In this document: positions 11,700-25,118 of the stretch, piece after piece | How positions within the stretch are numbered: the first letter of the stretch is position 1 | How the letters are laid out: each line of letters starts with the position of its first letter | Assembly (NCBI GenBank): GCA_018398815.1 | Contig: CM031615.1 | Location: forward strand, 50,669,722 to 50,733,721 | Direction: 5' to 3' | DNA length: 64,000 nt | DNA from: Conus ventricosus | Lineage: Eukaryota; Mollusca; Gastropoda; Neogastropoda; Conidae | The notes under the pieces: model-generated | What the model saw: the letters and a program-made list of their open reading frames with translations, nothing else | The model's database searches: none | What the model was told of the DNA's origin: nothing | Made by a program: the position numbers and the translations under genes

Positions 11700-13576
11700 G
11701 CAGATGGTATTAGACATTATTAAGAAAATAAAAAAAAACAAAGAAAAACCTTTACACTCAAACTTTTTTCCATGCTGTACTTCAAATCACTACTGATATA
11801 TGCTTTATTGCATAAGTGAAATACCCTAGTGGTACACAAAATTGTTATATTTATAAGAAAGGTTGCAAGATGTGACTGCGAAATATCAATGGCAATTTCA
11901 AGCAAACACATGAACCATTTAAGCATACTGACATTATCGAAGTTATTCATCCGCCAGTACCCTTCTCACTGACAGAGCGTGGTCAAACACCCTGGGCATT
12001 CAAACAAAGATGATATACAGAAATGTTTTTCTCTGCAAGACGCAAGTAAACCATGAGAAATATTAGTGTTCCAAGTATTCAGCCTTAATTTATGAATTAA
12101 TCTAACAATGTGTCTGGGCACGATCGTAAAGTTATGTCCATTTTTTTAAAACTAAAAATCTGATTATGTATATGAGGGGACAATATAAGGGGATATAAAA
12201 TGAATTTTTCAGCGTTCCTTTTTGCTCATTTTTTTGCAAAGACTGTTTGCTTTTTTCATTCCACTTTATACCACTGTGGAGATGCGACCAACAAAAATCA
12301 ATTTTCTGTGCTTAGAGCTATGAAACAATCGTAGTGAATGTTCTATTTCAAACTGCAAATCTTTTTGGCTTTGCAGTCTAATTACGTTAGTGATGTAACA
12401 GACTTGGAATCAACATACATGTTGAAAGCAATTGGTATATCATGTATGTAAGTCAAACTTCAGCATTTGCATATAATTCCGAGGTATATTATTGAAAAAC
12501 CCTTTCCTACATAATTGATTTCCTCGACATTTAAAGTTGGTATTATGAAGCCAGAACCACTGTCAAAGGATTCACTTACCACCCCGACCCATCTGGTTAA
12601 ACGCTTTAATTGATTTGGATAGTTGTTACTAAATGTTCACGAACTTCAGATGATAAAAATATTTTACATTGGTCACTCTTTTTGACATAGTGTATTTGTA
12701 AATCACTAGATGCATTTAAGTTCACCCGAGGAGGCATTCGAGGTACCGCAGGAAATTCTGGTTTGTAGCGTAATATGAATCTTACCATTATGACATAAAG
12801 TCAGATGTGTAGCTTCTAATTCGTTGAATCTGTGATATGTGTTTAGTCTTTACGAAAATCTTTATTGTGGGATCTGTCAGTATTTCTTCAGTAACTGAAT
12901 TTTCAACAGAAAGATTCTGGACAATATTTTGTATACATCAAAAAATTCGCTTATCATTTAGTGGTTAATATATATGTTAATTTATAAAATCTGTACGTGT
13001 TTGTATGAACTGGGATACCAGAGCTATTTCTGACCTTACTGTCCAAGCTTTGCCAATCTCTTTAAAAGAACATTAGGTTCAGAGAATTATTACTTCTGTC
13101 CATATGTCAATTTCGATTTGGACTAAAGAGATGTATAGATGTAAATTGGTTTGTGACTGTCAACCCCATGGTTGGACAACATCTGTTTAAGAACGTTTAT
13201 CTTTTTTTTTTTTATCAAACAAAATTTGCGGAAATGTGTTTTCAGTTCAGGCTCCTCGTGAGTTAACCAATCTCTACCTGAGGAATTGAATGTTTGTTTA
13301 TATTCTAGAATCTGAACCATCTAGCAAAAGCGAGGGTAGCATCTTAGGGTTTTCATCCTCATTGTTATCCGTTAAACACATAAGACATCTTTTTTTTCCA
13401 GATTGTTCTAACCCATTGTTCTTCATAACACCACACACACACACACCACACACCACAACTCACACACACACACCACTACACACACACACGCACACACACA
13501 CACACACCACACACACACAACACAAAACACACACACACACAACACACACACACAGAGAGAGAGGTGGGGAAAAGGG

Positions 13577-13609
<33 letters not shown>

Positions 13610-14560
13610 GAGAGAGAGAGAGGAGATGATGAGAGAGAGATAGGAGAGAGAGAGAGAGAGGATGAGAGATTTATCGAATTCTTTTGCGTACAACTTATGT
13701 ACAAAAATTTATTGAATTTTATTGGAATGTTTCCTTAATGTGCAGTTAATCCAAATAGCGTTATCATCTGTATGTGAACTACACGCGTTGTTTTGAAAAG
13801 GTTTGGGAAGATCGTGCGGATTAGGTTGTGGAAAAACATGGGAGCAATAATCTGATTCCATGAGGGAATACCCATATCTAATTACCTAAAGGATGAATAA
13901 GGTTTTCCAATCCGTGTGCATATGCTTTCTTTATGATTAAGTATCTTTAATGTGATCAAACATTTTCTCCTGAAATACCAACGTTTTGAAAAACCAAATC
14001 ACCAAGTATCCTAGCTTGCCATACACAGTCGTAGGCTTTGTTTAGTATAAAAAATTTGTAGCCAAGGTACTTATTTCTGATGGATTAGATTGTTTTTTAA
14101 TATGGACTGTAAGGTTTTACTAATGGTCTGTGGTACAACGACCTTTTCGAAAGCCCCACTTTGCTGAAAGGAATTACACCATTTTGAACAGTAAATATAA
14201 ACAGTCATTTGTGAATTTTTCTTTCTAAAAGTTTACCAACATGAGATGAGAGAGTTAGAGCTTCGGGTTCTTAATATGTACAGATGTCCTCGGTTTGCCT
14301 TCCTTGAGTACTGGGATACTACCGAACTTTTCCAGATTCTAGAATACTTTCCATGAAGAAGGTATGTGTACTGGTTGAGTTGATAGGACATACGGCCAGC
14401 CAGCTGAATCATGTGAAGAGATAGAAGTCTTAATGCTTGTGATAGTTTGACTAAAACCAGTAATGGTGAGTTTAAGAGATGTTCGTTTTCTTGTGGTGGG
14501 AGCATTGTAGTCATCTTTTTTGTTCTCATCGTTTCTGTGATGACGGCTTTCTGATGAAGA
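11700..14560 (-). mobile_element. LINE, I-type with RNase H remains, decayed
   Basis: Minus-strand translation in several frames shows RT signatures in order: GKPRTS near 14280, WGFRKGRCTTDH near 14130-14165, KAYDCVWQARILG near 14000-14040, and DDNAIWINCTL near 13740-13775. Then come AKKKINVLKQML-like and SLVQIE residues (about 13100-13210). Further downstream a C-terminal stretch resembles RNase H: DSKSVTSLT (about 12390-12420) and a WxPSHxG..WNEK-like region (about 12240-12300). RT followed by RNase H is known for the I group of LINEs. All frames are broken. A CA/GA microsatellite divides palm from thumb. The 5' end is not seen. Confidence 0.65.
13427..13667. repeat. Compound (CA)n-(GA)n microsatellite
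   Basis: CA repeats to about 13552, then GA repeats. It lies within the minus-strand LINE body. Predicted Cys-Val or Ser-Leu frames are artefacts. Confidence 0.95.
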
Positions 14561-14929
14561 TTTTTAGACTGACTACAAGCTGAATATTAAAACAGGATAA
14601 AAGCTTTCAGCTTTATCCAAAGAAGTGGGAAAATCAGTTAATTAGCTTTATAGAGTATGACTTGAGAGTCTTTTTTTTTTTTAGCAATTTTTATTTCTTG
14701 ACTTTATCCAAACTTTAAACAAAATTGTTTTTCAGACTTCTGACATTCTCTTACGTTCGCACGTCCTTTTGTTACTTTGGGCATGAGCGGAGAACATACG
14801 GTTCATGTTTCATTTAGATCTGTTTGCGGTATATTGTACACGATAAAAGTAGAGGGTGTCCGCTCTTCACCATACGAAATATCTAGATTAAAAAAAAGTT
14901 GCAATTTAATTGGCAACTTGGAACAAAGA
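14561..14929. other. Short intergap between two LINE remnants
   Basis: AT-rich, no coding signal recognised. Confidence 0.4.
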
Positions 14930-16260
14930 GTTATGCATGGAAGTCGCAGAATATCCCTCCTCAGATTGTGGCCAAAGTTCTTTCACCTGCGTCGTCCTCA
15001 AAGGCTGCTGCTACTCGCTGAACGAGTGTGGCCCAGTGGCACAGTGCGACTTCAGAGCTGCGAGTGTTGACGATTGACATGACATTCTCCTTGAGGACAG
15101 TGTACAATAGAGTGCCAGTGAGCAGAGGACGACCCTGTTTATTGCATTCATCGACCTGATTAGGCGTTTGGCTTGGTCCATAGGTCAGGCTCTTAAACCC
15201 TAGCTCCACTGGATAGGATGTCCCCCATCTACTCCCCCACACCCTCCACCAGCTCCTGAAGATGATCATGTCCTTTCCATGACAACATTTATGGCATTGC
15301 TCCAGTACGCGGTTCAATCTTCACACCCCTTCCCATCAAGAGTAATGTCAAACAAGGGTGGCTACTCACTCCGACAAACTTATGCATTCTTCTTTCCTGC
15401 TGCTGTGTAGCCTTCGATAGTCTTAAGATAGCATCTTCTCCACACTAGGAGTGATGGAAGCGTCTTCAACCTGGGCATGCTTGACCAAAGAAGGAAAGTG
15501 CGGAAAAGTTATCATTAAGGTGATGCTCTTCACAGATGGACACCGCCTTACTTTGCCCATTGCCGAGGAGGTGCTACAATGGTTCATCGCCTGCTTCGAT
15601 GATGCCTGCACCAGTTCGGCCTCGGCAGGCAGCTAAACAGACAAAAGTCATGGTCCAAGATGTCAGCAGCACTCCCTGCTCTCCATCCGATCAATCCTTG
15701 AACTGGTCGACACGACTTTACTTACCTGGGCTCCACCATCTCCAGCAAGTCTTTCTGGACAAGGAAGCTGAACGTGAGATCGGCAAGGCAGCAACTCGAT
15801 GGCCCGTATAGCAAAAAGAGTGTCTGGGACTACATCATGCTAACGTCAAACACCAAGATTTAAGTGTCAACAAGAGCCCTGCGTGCATGAGCACTTTTCA
15901 TCTCGAGAAGCGAAAGCATGGACCTTTACTCTCGACCAAGAACGGTATACTGATTCGCCCTTCCACTAGCGCTGCATCAGAACACTCATTGGGCATCACT
16001 TGGCGGACCACATCACTAACAAGGAACGTTCTGACCCAGGCAGGGAATTGCCAACCTGTTCGCCATGCTGGACGCAGAAACATGCTTTAGCTAAGCACGT
16101 CAGGCACATGGACGACGTTTCGCTCCTTTCTAAGGACATTGTATGGCGAGGCTGGCTTCAGGCATCCAGACCGCAGGACGGGCTGCCCAGTGCTACAAGG
16201 GACGTATTAAAAAGCGGCCTGAGGGCAAGGCAAGCTAGTCCAATCAGACCATGAGGCAGC
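14930..16260 (+). mobile_element. RTE-like LINE RT fragment, decayed
   Basis: Plus-strand frames show GSRRISLL (near 14938), RLLLLAERVWP (near 15005-15040), a degenerate FIDL(TKAFD) strand at about 15145-15170, GCPP (near 15218), an FTDG position equivalent to the FADD catalytic motif (about 15530), TKVMVQD (about 15640-15660), FLDKEAEREIGKAATRW (about 15750-15800), ITWRTTSLTRNVLTQAG (about 15995-16050) and RHMDDVSL-SKDI (about 16108-16140). Together these follow the RT-to-C-terminus order of RTE-like elements seen widely in molluscs and flatworms. Several frameshifts and stops make it a pseudogene. Confidence 0.75.
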
Positions 16261-17944
16261 CGCTTCAGACTTGGTCAGTTGGCGGCCCCATCTCAATCTT
16301 TAGTTGAGAGCGGTAACCGCAACAATTTAAATTGTTACTGTTTTGAGCCTGATAGAGTTTTCTGATATCAATACTACATCATCTGCTAAGAGGGAACTGT
16401 AAAATAATCAAGCTTCTAATGAAAAAATTAGTACCGCGTGGTTTCATTTATCAACAAATCATGTACAAAAATGGAAAAAAACAGCATATAACAGGACCGG
16501 AAGCAGCACTTGACAAGCCCTGCAGTACACTCAATACAATTAGTGGGCTGTTTCTATGCAATTAGTTAGGGATTTGTGTAAATGTGATGTGTGGATGAAT
16601 GTAGCGAAAGGGGAATTTAGTGTACTTGTGAACATAGCGGGGAGAAGCAATATGGAACAAAAGGCATGGCCCAAAGGGAAATCCTGTGGTCCATCCTTAT
16701 AAAATGAGGAGGGAACGGTGACGTAAAGGAGGAGAAGAACACCATGAGAGAGAGAGAAGAACAGAGGAGAGACGAGGGGTGAAGAGTGAGCAGGCAGAGT
16801 AGGTTTGAAAGAACGTGTGGTCTGGGAGACAGAAGTGACAGAAGGTCTTGGTGGTAAAAGAATAAGCTGAAGAAGAAAGGATTTGAACCCCAGAGGTGGG
16901 TGTGAAAAGAGACAAAAAAGAAGATTTTCTACGTCGTGTTCCCAGAGGACGACTACAAACACCAGTCATGAAACCTGGAGCCAGTCAACAAGGGCGGTCA
17001 CCATCACCCAGTGCTGATGAAACTTAAAGGACGTGTTCAAAGAACTGTGGTGTGGTGTGAAGTGGTTGGATGTGTGTGTGGATCCTGTGTGTGTGTGTGT
17101 GTGTTGGTGTGTGTGTGTGTGTGGTTTGTGTGTGTGTGTGTGTGTGTGTGAGGTGTGTGTGGGTGTGGAAACCTGGCCAGGTAAGAAGGCCACACTATTA
17201 TAGCCCGGGATTAGTAAGTATTTATCTTTTAAGTTTTGTGTATTCCATTTCTTTTTGGAACTGGATTTTGCATGAGTCATTTATAGTAGCATAGAATTGC
17301 CAATTCTTGTTCTTAGTCGTGTTAGATACGAGATACGAATTCGTGACCATCCCATTCCCAGATGAGAGGTGAATGTTTGGAGGGGTGCTTGAGTGTTGCA
17401 TATGGTTATGAGTGCAGATATAACATTGGTGTGTTAAGCCATGACCTAATAATACATCACCTTAGTGCAATTAAGCAATACCATCACGATTTCCCCATCC
17501 TGGACATACACACCCTTTTCATACATTTATATAGTTAACCTTAATACAGTTTTAACAAATTGGTTAAGCAGATTTCCATTTATAAATCAAAAAACTTTTC
17601 GAAAATCTGAATTGCTGTGTAAAGTTTTACGATTATATGGAAAATGTGTTTGCACAGAGTTAATTACCATTCCTTTGCTCTGTTTATACATTATTTTCCT
17701 GAAAAAGTCACCAATAGTTTTATATCCCAAGAGAAATTCCTATAATGTTATTAGGATCCTTACATCGCTGTTTGTTTAAATGCAATTATAATAGATTCAG
17801 TCAATTACGAGGAAATAAGTTGCAATCAAAAACAATTTCTTGAACGAATTAAAGAAGAATGATACCTCCAGATCACACGATTTCAATTGTCATTCACCAA
17901 TAGTAGGGTGGAGTTTCATCTTTTGATTGGGAACGAAGAAATGC
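16261..17944. other. Intron sequence, no gene recognised
   Basis: Contains a purine-rich stretch (about 16680-16960) and an interrupted (GT)n tract (about 17069-17160). Open frames here are low-complexity and I assign none of them. Confidence 0.5.
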
Positions 17945-19035
<1,091 letters not shown>

Positions 19036-19194
19036 TGACGTCAGCGGCTATGACGTGGAAGAGGTTTCGCGATGGTACAAGGGGAGTGCTTGCAGTGGTC
19101 GAGCTGGCGAATTCGTTGGGACGTGCCGTTATTTCCCCCTTGTCGCCAACGCATGTATCCAGGGGTAGCCACTTGGGGAAAGTATCCATATTTG
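19036..19194 (+). CDS. CHST15: CHST15-like sulfotransferase, second coding exon (lumenal stem), one frameshift
   Basis: Acceptor CTTTTCAG|TGACG and donor TATTTG|GTAAGC bound the exon. Its first base completes the Ser codon left by the first exon, then the frame reads [16 protein letters not shown] and on to CRYF. The downstream frame, which must be used because it ends in phase 0 as the next exon needs, reads [17 protein letters not shown]. The two frames meet at a run of five C near 19135-19139. One additional C there would join them with no stop. Given the many homopolymer indels in this window, sequencing error is the simplest explanation; a real disabling mutation is the alternative. The sequence corresponds to the variable stem before the catalytic domain. 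Confidence 0.7.
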
Positions 19195-19236
19195 GTAAGC
19201 ACACACGCATTCTCACATACGCGCGAGCGTCTTGTG

Positions 19237-19239
<3 letters not shown>

Positions 19240-19313
<74 letters not shown>

Positions 19314-19365
19314 ACGCATGCACGCATACACGCACACAAACATGCACGCACGCACGCACGCACGC

Positions 19366-19404
<39 letters not shown>

Positions 19405-19406
19405 TA

Positions 19407-19439
<33 letters not shown>

Positions 19440-19494
19440 GCACACACACATATACAGATGCATACGTATATTGACATACACATGTACGCACAGA

Positions 19495-19587
<93 letters not shown>
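19240..19587. repeat. Compound (CA)n-(CG/CA)n-(GA)n microsatellite
   Basis: CA repeats from about 19240 to 19452 with a CG alternation near 19421-19437, then GA from about 19500 to 19586. Alternating purine-pyrimidine sequence of this kind can adopt Z-DNA (general knowledge). Confidence 0.95.
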
Positions 19588-19589
<2 letters not shown>

Positions 19590-19681
19590 TGATAATGTTT
19601 GCCTGCAAAGCCCTGTCAGCCTTTGGCGGTGAACAAAAATACAGATATGATGTGTGTTTACCCAGTGAATCTCTATGAGCG

Positions 19682-19958
19682 TATTAATGTCTTAGAGATG
19701 GTTGTATCCTGTGGCATCGATGATGAATAACATGGTCAAAAGACTGTTGATGTTAATGTCTTAGAAATGGTTGTGTCCTGTGGAATCGATGATGAATAAC
19801 ATGGTCAAAAGACTGTTGATGTTAATGTCTTAGAAATGGTTGTGTCCTGTGGAATCGATGATGAATAACATGGTCAAAAGACTGTTGATGTTAATGTCTT
19901 AGAAATGGTTGTGTCCTGTGGAATCGATGATGAATAACATGGTCAAAAGACTGTTGAT
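19682..19958. repeat. 69-bp minisatellite, 4 units
   Basis: Units begin TTAATGTCTTAGAAATGG and contain GAATCGATGATGAATAAC. The period is exactly 69 bp (for example 19755 to 19824). The first unit differs at several sites, the rest are near identical. Confidence 0.9.
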
Positions 19959-21043
19959 GCTGATGCTGGAGATGAAACTCAGCATGGTGTTTCCTTCACC
20001 CACAAAGCCCCAAACTTTTCTCCTTTTAATGGATCCCGCCACGACGTAGATTCGTTTCTTTATCGATTTGAATCTCGTGCCCTTTCTTCGACATGGCCTG
20101 AAGAAAAGTGGCTCTCGTGCATCTGTTCCTCTTTTCTTGGTCGTGCATTATTTCCCTTGTAAAATATCCTTCCCTCTAAACAATCGAGCATTTGGACGAT
20201 TTGAAAGGGAAACCACTGAAAAGAAGTTTCTTTGAGCAGGGAATGTTTTTATTGAGAATTTTCGTGCTGTTCGGCAGGACAAGAATGAGTCATCCACTAC
20301 GTTTTAAAAAAATTTGTTTTGGTCACTTTGCATACAACAAACTGATTTTCCGGCACTCGTAATTTTGAAATATGCACTGTTTTTTTTTGTTGTTTTTTTC
20401 GCGCGGGTAAATTTAACAAACAGTTTTGAAAAATGTATCAGTTTTTTTTTTCGAACGCGCTTATTCTTCATGAATTCAGTTTTAATACCGTAAGAAAATG
20501 TGTATAAACTAATGGATCAGTATATTCTGCAAAAAAAAAATACAGGGAAGCTGGATTGTCAACATCTCGTATCTTTTGTATCCCTGCTTCTGTATCATGA
20601 TCGTGGTGTAAATGTGAATGCGAGAAGTGATAAAAGACCTTCATTGCAATGTCTTACCATTTTGTTTTTACTAGCATTGAAAATACAAGTTATCTGTGAC
20701 TGCAATGTCATCAGTTTTAGAACGGCAGAGAAATAACAATCTTATTTACAATCTCCTCAGCAGAGAAATGGCAACCGTTTTTTACAATCTCCTCAGCAGA
20801 GAAATGACAACCTTCTTTACAACCCACTACTAGTTCCTTAACAGCCCCCAGATTACAACCCTCATTAAAACAAGCCATCAATTCCTCAAGAGCAAGAAAA
20901 TTACACCCTTCATTACTGTATTGTATTCGCTTATCGAGCAGCTCTATCGATAAAGCTACATTCAAACATTTATAAGACAAACTCCACTGGTGGCCTGTGT
21001 TTTGTCCCTGAGCCAGACTACAAAAATACCACTTCCATTGCAG
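19959..21043. other. Intron sequence with a small tandem repeat
   Basis: No gene recognised. AT-rich, with about three units of a roughly 40-bp repeat containing CAATCTCCTCAGCAGAGAAATG at 20725-20830. It ends in the acceptor CCATTGCAG at 21043. Confidence 0.5.
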
Positions 21044-21239
21044 GGTCCTTTTGAGTATATGAACAACAGCAAAAACCCGTGCTGGGAGCGTGAGGGTGAA
21101 GTGATGTGTCTGCCCTACTTCTACTTCATTGGGGTCAGCAAGAGTGGCACAACTGACCTCTTCTACCGCCTGATCCGTCATCCTGAGATAGTCTGGCAGC
21201 AAAAAGAATTCCATTTTTTCAACCGCCGCCGCTATAATA
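21044..21239 (+). CDS. CHST15: CHST15-like sulfotransferase, exon with the 5'-phosphosulfate-binding loop
   Basis: Encodes 65 residues starting GPFEYMNNSKNPCW and continuing with CLPYFYFIGVSKSGTTDLFY, RLIRHPEI and KEFHFFNRRRY. GVSKSGTT matches the PAPS 5'-phosphosulfate-binding loop (family pattern GxxKxGTT), and the following HPEI...KE.HFF agrees with the CHST15 subfamily. The enzyme type transfers sulfate from PAPS to C6 of GalNAc 4-sulfate in chondroitin or dermatan sulfate, in the Golgi lumen. Acceptor TTGCAG and donor AATA|GTAAGT are both strong. Entry phase 0 agrees with the preceding exon; exit phase 1 agrees with the next. The exon is fully open. Exact substrate in this animal is inferred. 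Confidence 0.92.
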
Positions 21240-21262
21240 GTAAGTAAAGGAGCATGGGTACT

Positions 21263-21264
<2 letters not shown>

Positions 21265-21330
<66 letters not shown>

Positions 21331-21335
21331 GACAG

Positions 21336-21374
<39 letters not shown>

Positions 21375-21400
21375 AACTGAGACAGAGACACTGAGAGAGA
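21265..21400. repeat. (GA)n and (GACA)n microsatellite
   Basis: Dinucleotide GA followed by GACA tetranucleotides, directly after the donor of the preceding exon. Confidence 0.95.
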
Positions 21401-21879
21401 ATCTATGCCGAATGGCTACACTAGAAAGTTTCCAAATGTTGTATATTGTCTGCTTCATCAAATATAGTGTAATGATTTTGACTTTCTCTGCAAATCATCA
21501 AAAATGGTACACTGTACTTTCCTGTATCGGTGGAAACTGTCTTTTTCAGGTTTTCTTTTAACTGAATGAATAAGGGCCAAAAGTGAACGTCCGGAGTGCA
21601 TGTCTGTGATGTGATTACAACGTTAGCAGCACACAGTCAATAGCCTCAGGATATGCGTGGATAGTGTTAACGATTAAAATGTGCACGATGACACGCTAGA
21701 GTGCACTTTCAACTGACGTTTGTTACTAGCACGTATTGTGTTTATGTGTGCAGTGAACACATATTTGCATTTCTCACTTGATTGTCATACTTATAATAAT
21801 GTAGTCTCCAATATCCAGGTTCCTACTGTGCGGTCATATTGACATAACGGCTTTCACGTGCGACCTGCAGATGACAGTT

Positions 21880-22560
21880 TTAGTGTTTTGACTGCGTGGC
21901 TGTTGAAGCTGGCATACGTGAATGTGGTTGGTTAGTTGCATTTGTGTTCCTGGAAACCATCACGTGGAAAATATGTCGCTGGTTAGTCGTGCTTATGTTG
22001 CCTGTACTCATCATGTACAAATCATGCAATCAGCTTATCGTGTTTATAATGCCTATTCTTACCATGTACAAGTTATGTGGCTAGTTAGTTCTGCTTACAC
22101 TGCCAGCACCTATCATGAACAAATTATGTGCTTGCATAATGATGTCCATGGTACCTGTACCCTTCATGTAAACATCATCCGGCTGTTTGCATTTGTATTC
22201 ACTGTATTCATCACGTACAACATGTGTGTGGTGAGTTAGTTGTGTTAACATTCTCTCAGCCTATCATATGTAAAGTGACATGTCACTGGCAGGTTATATT
22301 CCACCCATCATGTATACATTATTACATGACTGATCAGTTGTGCTTATATGCCCTGTGTCCATGATGTATGCATTGATGTGTGGCTGGCTGGCTGCGTTTT
22401 TTCCCACTCCCCACCATATGTAAGGTGACTGGTAAATGATAAATTGTGGATACATTTCCTATATCCATCATTTACAACTTGGTAAGGGTCCGGTAGGTTG
22501 TTTTCCACGTTTCTTGTACCTATCGTTTATACATCAACACGTGACTGGATAGCTGTGTAC
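21880..22560. repeat. Ancient degenerate minisatellite, about 55-65-bp unit, about 11 units
   Basis: Recurring words are TGGCTGGTTAGTTGTGCTTAT, ...TGCCTGTACYCATCATGTAC and AAATTATGTG in fixed order with substitutions and indels. A second array of the same unit lies at about 26510-26890. Confidence 0.65.
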
Positions 22561-23190
22561 AACGAGAGTTGGAGGTGGTAAGGTATGGTCCCGTAGGGGA
22601 CGGACTCAGATTGTTTTCGCTAGTAGAAATGAGTAGTTTATGTATTGAACTTTCACATACATTCTCTCTCTTACTAGAGATGGAAGGAGTAACCTTCCGG
22701 TACTCTTTGAAAAAGATGTTCATTTTTTCTCGGGACTGTCAAAAATACTCACTAATGGCTCAGGAATGATTCTCATTAGGCTTGTGCACTTACAAGTGCT
22801 TGCAGCTCCGAGTGACAGAATCAGGGATGCGTTCAAACATTAAATAATGTATTAGCAACAAAGAACTGACACAAGGAAAGCGTACTTTCACATATCAACT
22901 TTACGTATGCACACAAGCATAAAACATACAAATCAAATTCAGTCAACTCAGTCTTTGTTCGGGCCGACTTTTTCCCCACTTATCTCATCATTGTCACAAA
23001 CGGCTTGAACTACTTTTTTTTCTTTTTGTTAGAATTCGTGGGTTTTGTAACTGGGGTGTCTAATTTGAGCTGTCGTTGGTTTAATTCGCCCTTCTCTTCT
23101 TCCCCCCCCCCCCCCCCAACCCCCCCCCCCCCCCCCCCTTCTCCCTGCTGTTCTTTCATTCGCGGTGTGCTCATTCTCTGCTGCTTCACG

Positions 23191-23790
23191 TGCAGCATCT
23201 TTCTCAGGTGCATTCACGTGCAGCATGTCTTTCTCAGGTGCATTCACGTGCAGCATGTCTTTCTCAGGTGCTTTCACGTGCAGCATGTCTTTCTCAGGTG
23301 CATTCACGTGCAGCATGTCTTTCTCAGGTGCATTCACGTGCAGCATATCTTTCTCAGGTGCATTCACGTGCAGCATATCTTTCTCAGGTGCATTCACGTG
23401 CAGCATATCTTTCTCAGGTGCATTCACGTGCAGCATATCTTTCTCAGGTGCATTCACGTGCAGCATATCTTTCTCAGAAGCATTCACGCGCAGCATATCT
23501 TTCTCAGGTGCATTCACGCGCAGCATATCTTTCTCAGATGCATTCACGTGCAGCATATCTTTCTCAGGTGCATTCACGTGCAGCATATCTTTCTCAGGTG
23601 CATTCACGTGCAGCATATCTTTCTCAGGTGCATTCACGCGCAGCATATCTTTCTCAGGTGCATTCACGTGCAGCATATCTTTCTCAGGTGCATTCACGTG
23701 CAGCATATCTTTCTCAGGTGCATTCACGTGCAGCATATCTTTCTCAGGTGCATTCACGTGCAGCATATCTTTCTCAGGTGCATCTCACAC
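23191..23790. repeat. 30-bp minisatellite, 20 units, each with a CACGTG/CACGCG box
   Basis: Unit is CTTTCTCAGGTGCATTCACG followed by TGCAGCATRT. One initial variant is followed by four units with GCATGT and fifteen with GCATAT, so the array has two homogenised blocks. Three units carry CACGCG in place of the E-box CACGTG. As 30 is divisible by three and no stop arises, several frames stay open through it (decapeptide repeats on both strands); these are not evidence of genes. Confidence 0.97.
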
Positions 23791-23929
23791 ACACTTTCTT
23801 TCCCTGTCTCTCCCCTTACCTGTGCCCTTTTACCTTCCGCCTTTCTGTCTCTCGTTGTCTCCTGTCTGTATGTCTGTTTCTTTTCTCTGTCTCTTTCAGT
23901 CTCTTTCTTCATTTTTCTCTCGCTCCTTC

Positions 23930-23968
23930 TGTCTCTTCTCTCTCTCTGTCTCTCTCTCTGTCTCTCTG

Positions 23969-24014
<46 letters not shown>

Positions 24015-24057
24015 GACGATATCTTTTTTTTCTTTCTCTCGCTCTCTCTCTCCCTCT

Positions 24058-24139
<82 letters not shown>

Positions 24140-24145
24140 CTGTTG
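23930..24145. repeat. (CT)n microsatellite, interrupted
   Basis: CT-rich tract inside the solo LTR. Confidence 0.95.
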
Positions 24146-25069
24146 CGTAGGTGAACTTGTCAATCCGCTTGTGGTCTTTACGTCCATCATCCACCCTCCA
24201 GGCCAGCCAAGGGTATGTCGTTGAGTTTTGTTTCTTGCTTAGCACGTGCATGTGGATCTTTTTGAGTTTCGTTTGCGAGTTTTTGTCTCTGGCTCGAGCC
24301 AAGCTTGGGGTGTGGACAAATTGGTCACTTGGACGATGGGCTTCTGAGTCGTGAAGATCGCAGTCTTCGCCCACCTGGTGTCTCCTGTTGGACATCCTTG
24401 TCCAACGCTGGTTTTCTCCTTCGTTGGGGATTGAGTCAAGCCCTTGAGTCGGCCTGTCCACTCTTCGTTGATTCGGGGTGCGAGTCTCCATTTTTCTTCT
24501 CCCCACCACCTACTGTTGGGTACTTCTCCATTCTACTCCTTTCTGGATCGCTCCTTCTCACTCTCTGGTTCTCGAGGATGGAGAGGGAGACCCTGGTCTG
24601 TTTCACCAGAGACAGCTGGACTTGGCCAGGAAGGGAACTTCGCCCCTGGTGCTTCCCGGTGGACGGCATCTTCGGGACCTATATCCAACGGATCGTTAGG
24701 CACCCCGGTCCTCGCCTGCTACTTTCCAGCAGACGGCTTCTTTAGGACCCTTCTCTAGCGGGTATCTGGACGCCCTGGTCGTCGCTAAGGACTTCCTGTG
24801 GACTCTCAGTTTTTGGGAGAAGCAATGCGAGGACATCGTGACTGTCACAAAATATGTCGTGCCCGTTCAGCTGAATACAACTCTTATTATGCCTCGTCGG
24901 GGAGATACTGAGTCAGGGACCCCAGTCCAGTATCAACAAAGATATAAATTTAATCTTTATTTATTTATATATTTTTTCCTCTCTTGTTGTTTTTTCCTCC
25001 CCTGATCCTGTCATAATCCATATGCTAGAAATGTCTTTGGGGGAGGGAAGTTATTTATAGGGGAATAGC

Positions 25070-25071
<2 letters not shown>

Positions 25072-25103
<32 letters not shown>

Positions 25104-25118
25104 GGGGGGAGGGGGGGT
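25072..25118. repeat. Poly-G tract
   Basis: About 30 consecutive G and further G-rich sequence. True length is unreliable. Confidence 0.9.

Noticed and set aside
23191..23790. CRISPR-like array
   Set aside because: The units are direct head-to-tail repeats with no unique spacers, in an animal genome; it is a minisatellite.
23005..24224. Decapeptide-repeat proteins of 245-381 residues on both strands
   Set aside because: A 30-bp repeat without stops keeps every frame open. There is no start context, splice support or flanking conserved sequence, and the array lies inside an LTR.
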